From: JAVBQJ01 sp031549115
GTDB lineage: Bacteria > Verrucomicrobiota > Lentisphaeria > Victivallales > Victivallaceae
Length of the DNA: 35,635 nucleotides
Assembly: GCA_031549115.1 (NCBI GenBank)
Contig: JAVBQJ010000091.1
Location: 1-35,635 of the forward strand
Direction: 5' to 3'
The notes beneath the pieces were generated by a model. That model was not told where the DNA came from. It was given only the letters and a program-made list of their open reading frames with translations, and ran no database searches. Within the stretch, counting starts at the first letter, position 1, and each line of letters begins with the position of its first letter. A program made the translations under genes and the position numbers. This document shows positions 22,349-29,496 of this stretch, piece after piece.

Positions 22349-22377
22349 TTGACATCCGGGGAATCCGGTGGTATAAT
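22349..22377 (+). promoter_or_regulatory. Small-RNA cluster promoter 3
   Basis: TTGACA (22349-22354), 17-nt spacer, TATAAT (22372-22377), preceded by TTCGATTTCGTTC. The spacer ends TCCGGTGG, nearly as in promoter 2 (TTTGGTGG). Confidence 0.88.
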
Positions 22378-22384
22378 AGATTCA

Positions 22385-22564
22385 GACAAAGGCATAGTAC
22401 TGGACCGCTCCGGAATGGCCCCCGGCCCGTCGAAAGACCGCTCAGCAGAAGTGGCTACTGTTTCCAGATGTATGCCTTTGCCTGCGGGAGAGGTGCGGAA
22501 CGGTCCGGCCGTTGAGCGGGTGCCTCCATCGGAGGAATCAGGCGCCGCAGTACTCCCGCTTTTT
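22385..22564 (+). ncRNA. Structured RNA family member 3 of element 1
   Basis: The closing stem CAAAGGCATA (22387-22396) / TATGCCTTTG (22471-22480) is perfect but unlike that of member 1. The interior repeats the same modules: CCGG-8-CCGG hairpin, GTC-GAAA-GAC, and GCAGAAGTGGCTACTGTTTCC, which is identical to member 1 over that whole last stretch. A likely terminator follows: GCGGG (22516-22520) pairs with CCCGC (22555-22559), enclosing a CCTCC-ATC-GGAGG hairpin, then T5. Confidence 0.7.
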
Positions 22565-22613
22565 GTTATTCATGGTCACGCCGGATAAATTCTCCGCGCT
22601 CCGACCGTTTCAT

Positions 22614-22889
22614 TCATGATTGGGCCTTCTTGCCGGTTTTGCGTTCGAATTCCATGAAGTCCTTCAATGTGTAACGGGCGGTACCATCGGGAATCTTCAG
22701 CGACGGCGTCAGCAGGCCTTTGGCCCGCCACGACTTGATGCTCGAAAGCGAGACGTCGTAGCGTTCGGCGACGCGCTCGGGGGAATAGTGGAGCCGCTCC
22801 GCGACCAGGGGCTTGATGTCCTCCAGGAATTGATCGCGCATGCCGAGCGAATCGGCGAGCTGCAGCAGGGCGAGGGAAGTCGCATTCAT
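22614..22889 (-). CDS. Small HTH DNA-binding protein (MerR/excisionase-like)
   Basis: 91 residues. The centre (YSPERVAERYDVSLSSIKSWRAKGLLTPSLKIPDGTARYTLKDFMEFE) is a MerR/HTH_17-type winged helix-turn-helix followed by the wing and a last helix. The N-terminal ~35 residues are helical. The ATG has an excellent AAAGGAGG 7 nt upstream and overlaps the stop of a 25-codon mini-ORF. Located beside the small-RNA cluster, it may be the regulator of this arm of the element, or an excision factor; the first role is inference from position. Confidence 0.82.
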   Translation of the reverse strand: MNATSLALLQLADSLGMRDQFLEDIKPLVAERLHYSPERVAERYDVSLSSIKSWRAKGLLTPSLKIPDGTARYTLKDFMEFERKTGKKAQS

Positions 22890-22963
22890 GGCTGGACCTC
22901 CTTTCCCGAAAACAACGCAGGATGCGAGGTTACGGCGACGGCGTTTGGGTTAACTGTACTCAT
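22886..22963 (-). CDS. Possible 25-aa leader peptide coupled to the HTH gene
   Basis: ATG at 22963 with GGAGGA about 7 nt upstream, 25 codons (MSTVNPNAVAVTSHPALFSG...), and a TGA overlapping the HTH start codon (ATGA). The overlap plus good ribosome binding site suggests translational coupling. The peptide resembles nothing known; it might instead be a by-product of the HTH ribosome binding site, which lies within it. Confidence 0.4.
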   Translation of the reverse strand: MSTVNPNAVAVTSHPALFSGKEVQP

Positions 22964-23274
22964 CAAGGCTCCTCCGGTCCATCGGCGCTAAAAAGCCGCT
23001 TCGGTCGGTACTCCCATGCCTTGCGCCGGGTAATGATCCCCGCGCTTCACGGAACGGCAAAAGCCAATGGACCAATAAAAAACTGTTTTCGATTAACGCC
23101 TGACCGGCTCATTGCTTCCGGTTGAAAATTTTTGGCGACTGCGTTGGGAGACGCAATACCGCCAATATATCGCGCATTTCGATCGGCGTTAAAATTTTAT
23201 CGGTGACGGCAAGTGGAGAAACTGGAAGAAAAGAGGACACTGCCACGGAATGTACTCCCCTCATCGGGAAATAT

Positions 23275-23422
23275 CCGTATCAGTACCCGGTGGCTCCGCA
23301 AACTGAGAGCAGTGGCGAACTCCGCCGCGCAGTCTTTCGACCGTCCGGATGCCATCCCGGCCCTCATCGGTCCCATTGCCGCAAGCCGTTCATACAATAC
23401 CACCGCTTTAACCGGAATGCAA
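23275..23422 (-). ncRNA. Degenerate minus-strand copy of the structured RNA family
   Basis: On the minus strand a decayed promoter TTGCAT (23422-23417)-N17-TATTGT (23399-23394) is followed by a CCGG-GATGGCAT-CCGG hairpin, GTC-GAAA-GAC and AGT-TCGCC-ACT, the same order as members 1 and 3. The closing stem is imperfect (GGCT...AGCC core). Promoter and stem decay suggest it is inactive or diverged. Confidence 0.5.
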
Positions 23423-23439
23423 GTGGAGCTTTGTCCGGT

Positions 23440-23723
23440 TTCTTTTGGCGGCTTCTCCGGCAACGGAACGTTGTATTACCGATGCGGCGTCATGCTGTAT
23501 TACATATTCAATCGGCAAGTATTTTCATACTCACGCGCGGAAGATAAAAATAGATATACTCTATCCGGTCTGCCTGAGGGAGAGGAGTGGATAGGCAGAG
23601 AAAGACATGGCCGGAATGCTGTAGACGGGAGTGGTATCGGTTCTGGGGTGCCGGGGTACGGGGGCCTCGACCCGCGCCGGGGTGGTATGGGACCCGTTAT
23701 ATCTGCCCCACCCCCCGCGACAT
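23440..23723. other. Gene-free stretch of element 1
   Basis: No ORF with a credible start is seen. There is a CTGCCT/AGGCAG stem (~23571-23604) and a very G/C-skewed part at about 23640-23720 with runs of G4-G5 and C6. It might carry another structured RNA ending at the hairpin at 23724-23754, but no clear promoter is visible. Together with the degenerate RNA copy this makes up the ~800-bp gap before the Cys-rich protein gene. Confidence 0.4.
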
Positions 23724-23754
23724 AAAAAACGGGAATGTAATACACTCCCGTTTT
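23724..23754 (-). terminator. Intrinsic terminator after the Cys-rich protein gene
   Basis: On the minus strand AAAACGGGAGTGT / ACATTCCCGTTTT forms a 13-bp stem with one G-U pair and an ATT loop, followed by T's. A plus-strand transcript would also fold and end in TTTT. Confidence 0.75.
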
Positions 23755-23775
23755 CATGCCTACTCCATCCTCCTT

Positions 23776-23970
23776 TCAATTTTTGTTGTTGATATTTTCA
23801 GGAATGGCTTTCCATTGATGGCAAAAGTTGTCCGGCCGAACCTGCGGCAATCCGTGTTTCGGGTGGGGCGGGTTGAATCGACAATGTAAGCCGTTTCCCG
23901 CTTTCCAGCACCAGCGGCAAGTGTCGCAAGTCTCGGCATTCCGGTCGCCGTTTTGTTCATTCATATTCAT
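23776..23970 (-). CDS. Small Cys-rich, probably zinc-binding protein
   Basis: 64 residues. CDTCRWC near residue 15, then HCRFNPPHP and DNFCHQW: the Cys spacing C-x2-C-x2-C...C...C with CRFNPP and a final [DN]-x-C-x-x-W is typical of small zinc-ribbon-like proteins carried by phages and mobile elements. AAAGGA lies about 10 nt upstream of the ATG, and a strong terminator follows. Role unknown; such proteins often bind DNA or serve as inhibitors. Confidence 0.68.
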   Translation of the reverse strand: MNMNEQNGDRNAETCDTCRWCWKAGNGLHCRFNPPHPKHGLPQVRPDNFCHQWKAIPENINNKN

Positions 23971-23988
23971 GGTTTTCGATTCCTTTCA

Positions 23989-24149
23989 AACTTTTCTTTT
24001 CTTGTGTTAGAAATCTTGAATGAAACTTTCTCAAACTTTTCTTGCCGGGGGTATATATATACTACCCCGGAAAAGAAAAGTTTAGAAAAGAAGTTTCCAT
24101 ATAACTTTTCTGGCTTTTCTTGCGAACTTTTCTTATCGTTAGAAAAGTT
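23989..24149. other. Candidate replication origin of element 1 (iterons plus AT-rich palindrome)
   Basis: Six copies of AACTTTTCT or its complement: 23989, 24034, 24103, 24125 direct and 24074, 24141 inverted. In the middle, 24045-24070 is a hairpin with CCGGGG/CCCCGG arms and the self-complementary AT tract GTATATATATAC. Iterons beside an easily melted tract directly downstream of a replicative helicase gene are a usual origin layout. The hairpin could alternatively terminate or regulate the flanking genes. Confidence 0.5.
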
Positions 24150-25374
24150 CCGTTTGTTCGTTTTCGGGGGCTTGGCCGGAATGCTCCGGAGGCAGTTCGA
24201 CGACCTTTGAAGCTCCGCGTCCAAATTTCTCATCATCCTTTGGTTTTCGCTGAATGATGAATCCTTGGCCGATACAAAATTCGACAATGTTTTGTTTGTC
24301 TGCGCAGCTGGTAATCAGCATCTTTCCGGCAAAGCGCTTGATGAAGTCCGTCTTTGTCAGGACTTCGCCGGGATTCAAATATCCCGCCGCCTGCTTTGCC
24401 TGCTCAAGCGTTTTTTGTGTTTTCGCCGCTTCCCGTTTTTCCTGCGGATTATCCGGAATGCTTGGCGGTGTTGTTTCCCGCCAGTAAATTCCGCCGTCTT
24501 TCGCCCATTCCAGGTACTTGCAAAAATCACCGTCAAGACGGGTCCCGCGCTTCGGAGCGGTCAACCGGAAATAATACGAACCGTCATCTCGTGCAAACCT
24601 CTCCAACACCAACATTGCACGTGCCCAGTTTGCAAGCTCGGCGCTTCCGGCATAGTCGTATACGCTGTTGAAATTCTTATCCTTGGGCGTGAAAGCCTTG
24701 CCGGGTTTGTTGGCGTGGTGGACGATGAACGCGCCAATGTCATGCTTCCGCAAAATGGTATTCAATCCGTTTCGGAGCCATTGAGATATCGCGCCCTGTT
24801 CCTTGCCTATGTCAATTCCAGCAAAACTGAAAAGCGGATCGATTACCAGTAGATCAAATCCCGGAGAGTTTGTAAGCACTTCATCAAGATGAGTGATAAA
24901 AGACATTCCGGCAAAGCTCGTGCAAGTTCGGACGGTTACAGCTTGTTTGGCCCGCTCAAGTTGTGGAACGGCAAGCAATTCATGATGGGCAAGGCCACGG
25001 GCAATTCCGGAAACTTCTTCGTGCAAATCACGCTGATCGTTCTCTCCTTGAATCAGAAGCGTTTTCAATTCTCCTACCGGGGACAATCCGAAGCAGGGAC
25101 GCCCCAACGCGAAGTTGAAAATCATCTGCATCACGAAGGAGCTTTTCCCGCATCCGGTTTGCGCCGCAAGTATCGCTGCCCCTTGCTTGCAAAGAAAACG
25201 GGATTTTATCAGTTCACCTGGATCTTCCTTGCCTTGTTCGGCCATAAGCTTGTCAAGCTGCGCAAGGGTGAACACTACATCTCCACAAGCTATTTTGTCT
25301 TTCTCCACCTCTGCGGCAAGTTCCGGGGCGGCTTCTGCAATGGCAGGAAGTATACCGTTATTCAGTTCAGGCAT
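24139..25374 (-). CDS. RepA-like hexameric replicative helicase (RecA-fold ATPase)
   Basis: 411 residues. Walker A is AAQTGCGKSSF (~res 69-79), Walker B is LLVIDPLFSF, and FIVHHANKPG with SVYDYAGSAELANWARA is the sensor region typical of plasmid RSF1010 RepA / AAA_25 helicases. The C-terminal ~100 residues (VLTKTDFIKRFAG, VEFCIGQGFIIQRKP) look like a winged helix. Such proteins unwind DNA at plasmid or island origins. It overlaps the primase-like gene by 13 nt, forming a primase-helicase pair, and candidate iterons lie at its 3' end. Last residues TELF are not diagnostic. Confidence 0.87.
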   Translation of the reverse strand: MPELNNGILPAIAEAAPELAAEVEKDKIACGDVVFTLAQLDKLMAEQGKEDPGELIKSRFLCKQGAAILAAQTGCGKSSFVMQMIFNFALGRPCFGLSPVGELKTLLIQGENDQRDLHEEVSGIARGLAHHELLAVPQLERAKQAVTVRTCTSFAGMSFITHLDEVLTNSPGFDLLVIDPLFSFAGIDIGKEQGAISQWLRNGLNTILRKHDIGAFIVHHANKPGKAFTPKDKNFNSVYDYAGSAELANWARAMLVLERFARDDGSYYFRLTAPKRGTRLDGDFCKYLEWAKDGGIYWRETTPPSIPDNPQEKREAAKTQKTLEQAKQAAGYLNPGEVLTKTDFIKRFAGKMLITSCADKQNIVEFCIGQGFIIQRKPKDDEKFGRGASKVVELPPEHSGQAPENEQTELF

Positions 25375-26555
25375 AACGTACCGCCTTTTCGGTTGACGTA
25401 AAGCAGGGGTTGAAACTTATCCTTGTCCGGACGGAATATTCCCGGCAAGCGTGACAGTCTGGACGGATTGCTGGTTTGCTTGTCAAATCCCAACGGGGCA
25501 ATTTGGCCGAAAAGATTGCTCTTGACAACGCGCCGCCATTCGTCAAGGCTTGTTATCGCCTTTCCGTCGTTGAGCGCGGCGGCATCGAGCAGGGCGTGAA
25601 TACTTTTCCCCCCAGTGTAGGTCATGGAGGCAATCGGAAGGCGCAAGCCGTTCAGCAAGGCAAGCTGTTTTTCAAGGGGTAGGGTATCCGATTCAACGAC
25701 GATGTACCGGAATGCCGCAACGTTGGTGTCACTCCGATAACTGCCGTTTGCGTCCCTTTCGCCGGTCAACGGATTGACGATAAAAAACGGATAATTCGCG
25801 GCCAGTCTTTGAATTTTGTAAAACTGTTCGCGTTCATTCGTTTCATTTCGGATCCCGTCAAATTCGCGGGAAAAGAACTCCATCCATTGCGCCGCTGTCT
25901 TGATGTGTTCCAATTGGCGTTCGGTTTTTTCGTATCCGGTGCCGATAAACAAAATATCTTCCGGCTGGTAAAGCTCGGAGAGAAACAGAAGCATGTCCGC
26001 GCAACATTCGGAGCCGTCAAGGCCCCCAACACGATCCACCGCTCCCGGGCGCGGATTTGACGCTTCCCATACCTCCGCGCCGAACGGGTCAATACTGCCG
26101 CCGCCTTTCTCGATCATGACAAATTGCAAAGCCTTTGCCCTGGCGTCATCCGCAAGCCGTTCCGCTATATACTGGCCGCTGGTCTTGCTCCGGAATGCGG
26201 ACCGGGGTTGTTTGCCTACATCGTGACGCGCCTTGCTGATCGCCTCCTCGATCTCACCGCGTCGAAATGCTCTGTCCGTTGCGACGATTTCCCGTAAAAG
26301 CGTTTGGCCGGGGATTTGTGCCGAAACTCCGAAGTTGCAAACGGTTTGCAATGCTCCGTGTAAGCCGCCTCCGCGCTGCGGCAAGGCGTTCAGGGCGTTC
26401 CGGTATTTCTCTTCCCGTTCGGCTTTATAACGTGTTTGTAAGTCGGCGGGAACGGTGTATATTGCCTGGTGAACCTTTGACGGCTCGAACGTTCGCTCGA
26501 AGCCTCCGGTCGCCGTCGGGGGCGTTCCTTTTGCTGCTGGCTGTGTTGCTGCCAT
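25362..26555 (-). CDS. PrimPol-like (RepB'/AEP-type) primase of element 1
   Basis: 397 residues. The C-terminal half fits archaeo-eukaryotic primases of mobile elements: RYIVVESDTLP (acidic E-x-D metal site), TGGKSIHALLDA (S-x-H), and SNPSRLSRLPGIFRPD (the N-P-x-R-x-x-R-L-P-G block). The N-terminal half is specific to this group (KYRNALNALPQRGGGLHGAL) and is shared with the primase of element 2. It probably makes primers at the island origin together with the RepA helicase. It starts 2 nt after the HTH gene stop and overlaps the helicase gene; no strong Shine-Dalgarno, so translation is likely coupled. Confidence 0.83.
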   Translation of the reverse strand: MAATQPAAKGTPPTATGGFERTFEPSKVHQAIYTVPADLQTRYKAEREEKYRNALNALPQRGGGLHGALQTVCNFGVSAQIPGQTLLREIVATDRAFRRGEIEEAISKARHDVGKQPRSAFRSKTSGQYIAERLADDARAKALQFVMIEKGGGSIDPFGAEVWEASNPRPGAVDRVGGLDGSECCADMLLFLSELYQPEDILFIGTGYEKTERQLEHIKTAAQWMEFFSREFDGIRNETNEREQFYKIQRLAANYPFFIVNPLTGERDANGSYRSDTNVAAFRYIVVESDTLPLEKQLALLNGLRLPIASMTYTGGKSIHALLDAAALNDGKAITSLDEWRRVVKSNLFGQIAPLGFDKQTSNPSRLSRLPGIFRPDKDKFQPLLYVNRKGGTLCLN

Positions 26556-26557
26556 GA

Positions 26558-26872
26558 TTACGCATCAGCTTTCTCGTCAAGCAGATTCCGGACGCTCTGC
26601 GGATCGATTCTGACAAGACGCGGTCCCATTTTGACCCGGCGCAATATTCCGGCGTTCATGTATCGCGTTACGCTGTTCAAGCTGACGGAAAGCAAGGCGG
26701 CGGCCTCCTGCCGGGTCAAAGGCTTTTCCGCTATGACGGTGGACGGTTTTCCGGTTTCGTGATTCTTCAGTGCCGCGACAAGGCTTTCCGGGGAAAGTTC
26801 CGGAATGAACGATTGAAGCATTCCTGTGGCGGCGGCGAGTACGGCGGGGGTGATTCTTTGTCTGATCTGCAT
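26558..26872 (-). CDS. Excisionase-like HTH_17 protein of element 1
   Basis: 104 residues from the ATG at 26872 (GAAAGGG 7 nt upstream); the homologue in element 2 begins the same way (MQIK versus MQIR), supporting this start over an ATG 15 nt upstream. The C-terminal half LTRQEAAALLSVSLNSVTRYMNAGILRRVKMGPRLVRI is the excise/HTH_17 fold. The N-terminal ~45 residues (AATGMLQSFIPELSPESLVAAL) are a domain kept in both elements. It leads the primase-helicase operon, so it may act as excisionase, transcription factor, or both. Confidence 0.85.
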   Translation of the reverse strand: MQIRQRITPAVLAAATGMLQSFIPELSPESLVAALKNHETGKPSTVIAEKPLTRQEAAALLSVSLNSVTRYMNAGILRRVKMGPRLVRIDPQSVRNLLDEKADA

Positions 26873-27009
26873 TTTACGCCCTTTCAAGGTGTGTTTTTTG
26901 TCGCTCTGCTCGTCAGTGCGACTTACACAAGCGGGGCGGTTTTTCGATTTTGAGTAATCGTCGGGGGCAGATTTGAGGAAGAATATAGAAGAAAAGCTGT
27001 TTCGATTTG

Positions 27010-27051
27010 AGAAAACAAAAAACGCTTCACCGGAGGGATTGGTGAAGCGTT
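27010..27051 (-). terminator. Intrinsic terminator after the integrase operon
   Basis: Perfect 11-bp stem AACGCTTCACC / GGTGAAGCGTT (27021-27051) with a 9-nt loop, followed on the minus strand by TTTTTTGTTTTC. It separates the integrase/242-aa unit from the replication operon. Confidence 0.88.
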
Positions 27052-27071
27052 GAGAAACTTGCCGGGATGCT

Positions 27072-27800
27072 TTATTTCCGTCTCTTCCGGAACGTCTGTT
27101 CTTCCGTCATGCCGTGAATAGGCCGTCCGGCCTCTGCTCGCTCTCCCCGGTCATATAGCCCCGCGAACTCTGCGAGTTTCAACGGGTCATGCCATGAATC
27201 AACAGGAAAGTTCGTCGGAGCGTGTTTCCCATTACACCAGTTTTCAAATACTCTTTCTGAAACTCTGCGTTTGCCGTGATATATAGCCAGGAATGTTTCA
27301 TAACAGCGGCGGATTTGTCCGTGTATCGGCTTCCCCTGCTTGGCTTTCATTTTGTCCCGGTCTGCTTTCAGCCGTTTAATAGTGGCGAGTAGTCCGGGGT
27401 ACTTCTTCGCTATGGGTTCCAGTTCGGATATAGTCTGCTCCAGTGAGGCAATCCGTTCAAGCGTTTCTGAATACTGTATGATCCCGGAATAGATACTGCT
27501 GAATCCATCAAGGGAGCTGACCATATCGGCGGCGGCTTTCAGCGTGTCTTGATCGGGTACAACGGTAAGAAATTTTTCCACATCCTGCCGGAATTGATCT
27601 CCAGAGTGTTTGGCGTCCTGCCGGGAAAATTCAAGGGCTTTCCGGTCTGCATCTGGGATGTTCATTTCTGCCGGGTTGTAGATGTTCCAAAAATCATCTT
27701 CATCAAGCTGATATTCTCCATCATCGTCAAAAGGGGGAATATCCTGCATGCAGTACAGCGGGGCAAGAAAGCTGTTCCGGGTGATTTCGTCAATCTTCAT
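27072..27800 (-). CDS. Unknown 242-aa protein translationally coupled to the integrase
   Basis: No family recognised. The N-terminal ~60 residues are acidic (DIPPFDDDGEYQLDEDDFWN). The middle (residues ~100-160, SETLERIASLEQTISELEPIAKK...IKRLKADRDKMKAKQ) looks like a coiled coil. The C-terminal ~80 residues are folded and contain FLAIYHGKRRVSERVFENWCNGKHAP, which could be a DNA-binding helical motif. The start overlaps the integrase stop (ATGA) and a terminator follows, so the two are one unit. No equivalent lies beside the integrase remnant of element 2. A role in recombination directionality or integrase control is a guess from position. Confidence 0.72.
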   Translation of the reverse strand: MKIDEITRNSFLAPLYCMQDIPPFDDDGEYQLDEDDFWNIYNPAEMNIPDADRKALEFSRQDAKHSGDQFRQDVEKFLTVVPDQDTLKAAADMVSSLDGFSSIYSGIIQYSETLERIASLEQTISELEPIAKKYPGLLATIKRLKADRDKMKAKQGKPIHGQIRRCYETFLAIYHGKRRVSERVFENWCNGKHAPTNFPVDSWHDPLKLAEFAGLYDRGERAEAGRPIHGMTEEQTFRKRRK

Positions 27801-29230
27801 TTGCCAGCCTCCGGAATGTTGGCAAGTATGGCTCTGATTTGATCGAGGGAAAGAGTGTCAGCAAGCTGCCGAAACTTTGCTCTTTCCGGTTCGTCTGTGC
27901 TGGTCTGACCGGGCATTACATCAATGATTTCGGCAGAGGTGGCCGCTTCGAGCGTTCCGCCTGGGAGCTGCAGAACTTCCGCATATTTGACGGCGGCGGC
28001 ATCGCTGATCTTGGTATAGTGCTCGGTCATGGCGGGGTTGGCGTGTCCGGCATTGCGTTGAATGACGGCGGCGGGTGTTCCCGCTTCGGCGTTGTGCGAG
28101 ATGTACGAATACCGGAGCGAATGAAAGCCAACTTCCACCACGGCGCGGCATCCGGTCTTTTGGGTTTCGCCGGTTTCCGGATCGGTGATGGTTTGAATGC
28201 CCGTTCCCGGACGGTGTATCTCAATTCCGCATGATTGAAAATGCTTCAATATCCACTTTGTGATTTGCTGGTCGCCGCCGGCAAGGTACTTCTCTGCAAA
28301 TTTCGGCAATAGATACGTGCCGCGCTCGGTTTTCGGTATCGCGGAAAGCATTTCAAAGAGATAAGGCGGTATTCCGACTTTAACAACGGCTTGCTCCTTG
28401 TCCTTGACAGTGTGCGCGGTTTTGCGCGGGATACGTTCAATCACGCCGCGCAATAAATCAACTTCACGCCATTGCAAAGTACAGCAATCCCCCATACGCA
28501 AACCGGAAAAATACCCCAAAGCAACCAGCAGACGCATATCACCGGTGGCGGTATCGATCAAGGCGGCGATCTGTTCAACCGTCAAAGGTTTTTTGCTGTT
28601 GTATTGGTGTGCAGCGCGGTCTATATCCTGAAACGGATTGACAGCGGTAATTTTTCCAGCTCCGGCCAGCGTGTCGAAAAAACAATTGAAGAACTGTAAA
28701 TACTTGTTGAATGTTCCGGACGCGCCGACTTGCCTGATTACATCCATGAATGCGACGGCAATTTCCGGCGTCACTTCCGAAATTAGCCGTGCGGCTGGGT
28801 ACTTGTCTCCAAGCCAGCCGACAAAACGCTCGTAATAGCTCCGGTAATTCGCGGCGGTAGTATGGCGGGGAATGGCGTCGATCGGGAAACGTTTGCAACT
28901 AGCGGGACGCTTCGGGCAACCCATGAACAGCTTCCAGCCCCCGGCAACAGTGGCCTTGCTGTTCAGCAATTGCGCGGCGGCATCGGCGGCGGCCTGCTCC
29001 GCATCCTGGAGGTCGTTTTTCAACGTCCGGAGCTGTTCTGCCTTGTTGGTTTCGTGAATACGGGCAAGCAGACGGTTGGCGGCTGCCTGTGCGTCTTTTT
29101 CTTTGGTAATCGGTTTTCCGGTGGTATCAAGTAACCGCATTCGGTTTTCCTTGCCCTCGAATTTGTACCGGATGTACCAGTACCCCTTTGTGCCACTGAC
29201 GTACAGCTTGCCGGTTGTCTTCTTTGCCAT
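27797..29230 (-). CDS. int: Tyrosine integrase of element 1
   Basis: 477 residues. Arm-binding-like N-terminus (GYWYIRYKFEGKENRMRLLD), a core-binding helical domain (~res 110-210), and the catalytic domain with Arg in SGLRMGD (~res 245), His370 and Arg373 in HSLR, His396 in NAGHANP and nucleophile Tyr405 in EHYTKI. It has extra sequence between strands (the EIHRPGTGIQTITDPETGET insert) and a ~70-residue tail. It integrates the element into the 3' end of tRNA-Tyr; attR is ~120 bp from its start codon, the usual layout. GAGG lies ~9 nt upstream. All catalytic residues are present, so it should be active. Confidence 0.95.
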   Translation of the reverse strand: MAKKTTGKLYVSGTKGYWYIRYKFEGKENRMRLLDTTGKPITKEKDAQAAANRLLARIHETNKAEQLRTLKNDLQDAEQAAADAAAQLLNSKATVAGGWKLFMGCPKRPASCKRFPIDAIPRHTTAANYRSYYERFVGWLGDKYPAARLISEVTPEIAVAFMDVIRQVGASGTFNKYLQFFNCFFDTLAGAGKITAVNPFQDIDRAAHQYNSKKPLTVEQIAALIDTATGDMRLLVALGYFSGLRMGDCCTLQWREVDLLRGVIERIPRKTAHTVKDKEQAVVKVGIPPYLFEMLSAIPKTERGTYLLPKFAEKYLAGGDQQITKWILKHFQSCGIEIHRPGTGIQTITDPETGETQKTGCRAVVEVGFHSLRYSYISHNAEAGTPAAVIQRNAGHANPAMTEHYTKISDAAAVKYAEVLQLPGGTLEAATSAEIIDVMPGQTSTDEPERAKFRQLADTLSLDQIRAILANIPEAGK

Positions 29231-29313
29231 TTTTGCTGCCTCTGTTTTCTTATGGCGCTACGTTGTTTTTTCTGATACTAAAGTAGCACCGAAAAAGGGC
29301 ATTTCAAGCCTTT

Positions 29314-29336
29314 AAGTGGATAAAAAGCGGATAAAA
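29314..29336 (+). repeat. Candidate integrase arm site near attR
   Basis: Identical over 23 nt, in the same orientation, to 20896-20918 near attL (TAAGTGGATAAAAA then AGCGGATAAA). It ends 16 nt before the attR core. Confidence 0.78.
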
Positions 29337-29352
29337 ATAAAAAATCAAGCAC

Positions 29353-29436
29353 AAGGGGGCAGACTGTAAATCTGCTGGTTACACCTTCGATGGTTCGAAT
29401 CCATCTCCCACCACCACTTACAAATCAAGGACTTAC
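29353..29436 (+). other. attR of element 1, also the left junction of element 2
   Basis: 64 nt identical to the 3' part of tRNA-Tyr (29353-29416), then one mismatch and 19 more matching nt. It lacks the 5' 21 nt of the tRNA, so it is not a tRNA gene. A second related element starts directly after it, so the same site is probably shared by both. Confidence 0.92.
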
Positions 29437-29462
29437 AGCTAATTTAGTTGTAAGTCTTTTTT
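29431..29462 (+). terminator. Terminator beyond attR
   Basis: ACTTACAGCTA / TAGTTGTAAGT stem with one G-U pair and an ATT loop, then CTTTTTT. Its left arm again starts inside the att repeat, as in the attL terminator. Confidence 0.8.
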
Positions 29463-29496
29463 ATTGTTTTATGCCGTTTTTTGACGTTTTATTACA

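Larger units (their letters stand above)
20737..29436. mobile_element. Integrated element 1 (satellite-like replicating island) in tRNA-Tyr
   Basis: Bounded by the 64-nt tRNA-Tyr direct repeat; excision would give a circle of 8616 bp. It encodes a complete tyrosine integrase next to attR, an excisionase-like HTH, a PrimPol-like primase and a RepA-like helicase, i.e. an integrate-and-replicate module. The rest is small unknown proteins and a small-RNA cluster. No capsid, portal, terminase, relaxase or type IV secretion genes are seen. This fits a phage satellite or integrative plasmid that needs a helper to move. GC is lower than in the flanking chromosome. Confidence 0.88.

Noticed and set aside
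21804..22588. Long ORFs through the small-RNA cluster, with repeated peptide SGMAPGPSKD-like segments in three copies
   Set aside because: No start codon with a ribosome binding site lies between the promoters and the repeated segment. More than one frame is conserved, and the closing stems covary, so RNA structure explains the similarity better than coding.
21804..23422. Retron or diversity-generating element
   Set aside because: The stem-bounded RNAs recall retron msr-msd, but no reverse transcriptase gene is in the window.
29353..29416. Second tRNA-Tyr gene
   Set aside because: Lacks the 5' acceptor strand and D arm (first 21 nt), so it is an att repeat, not a functional tRNA.
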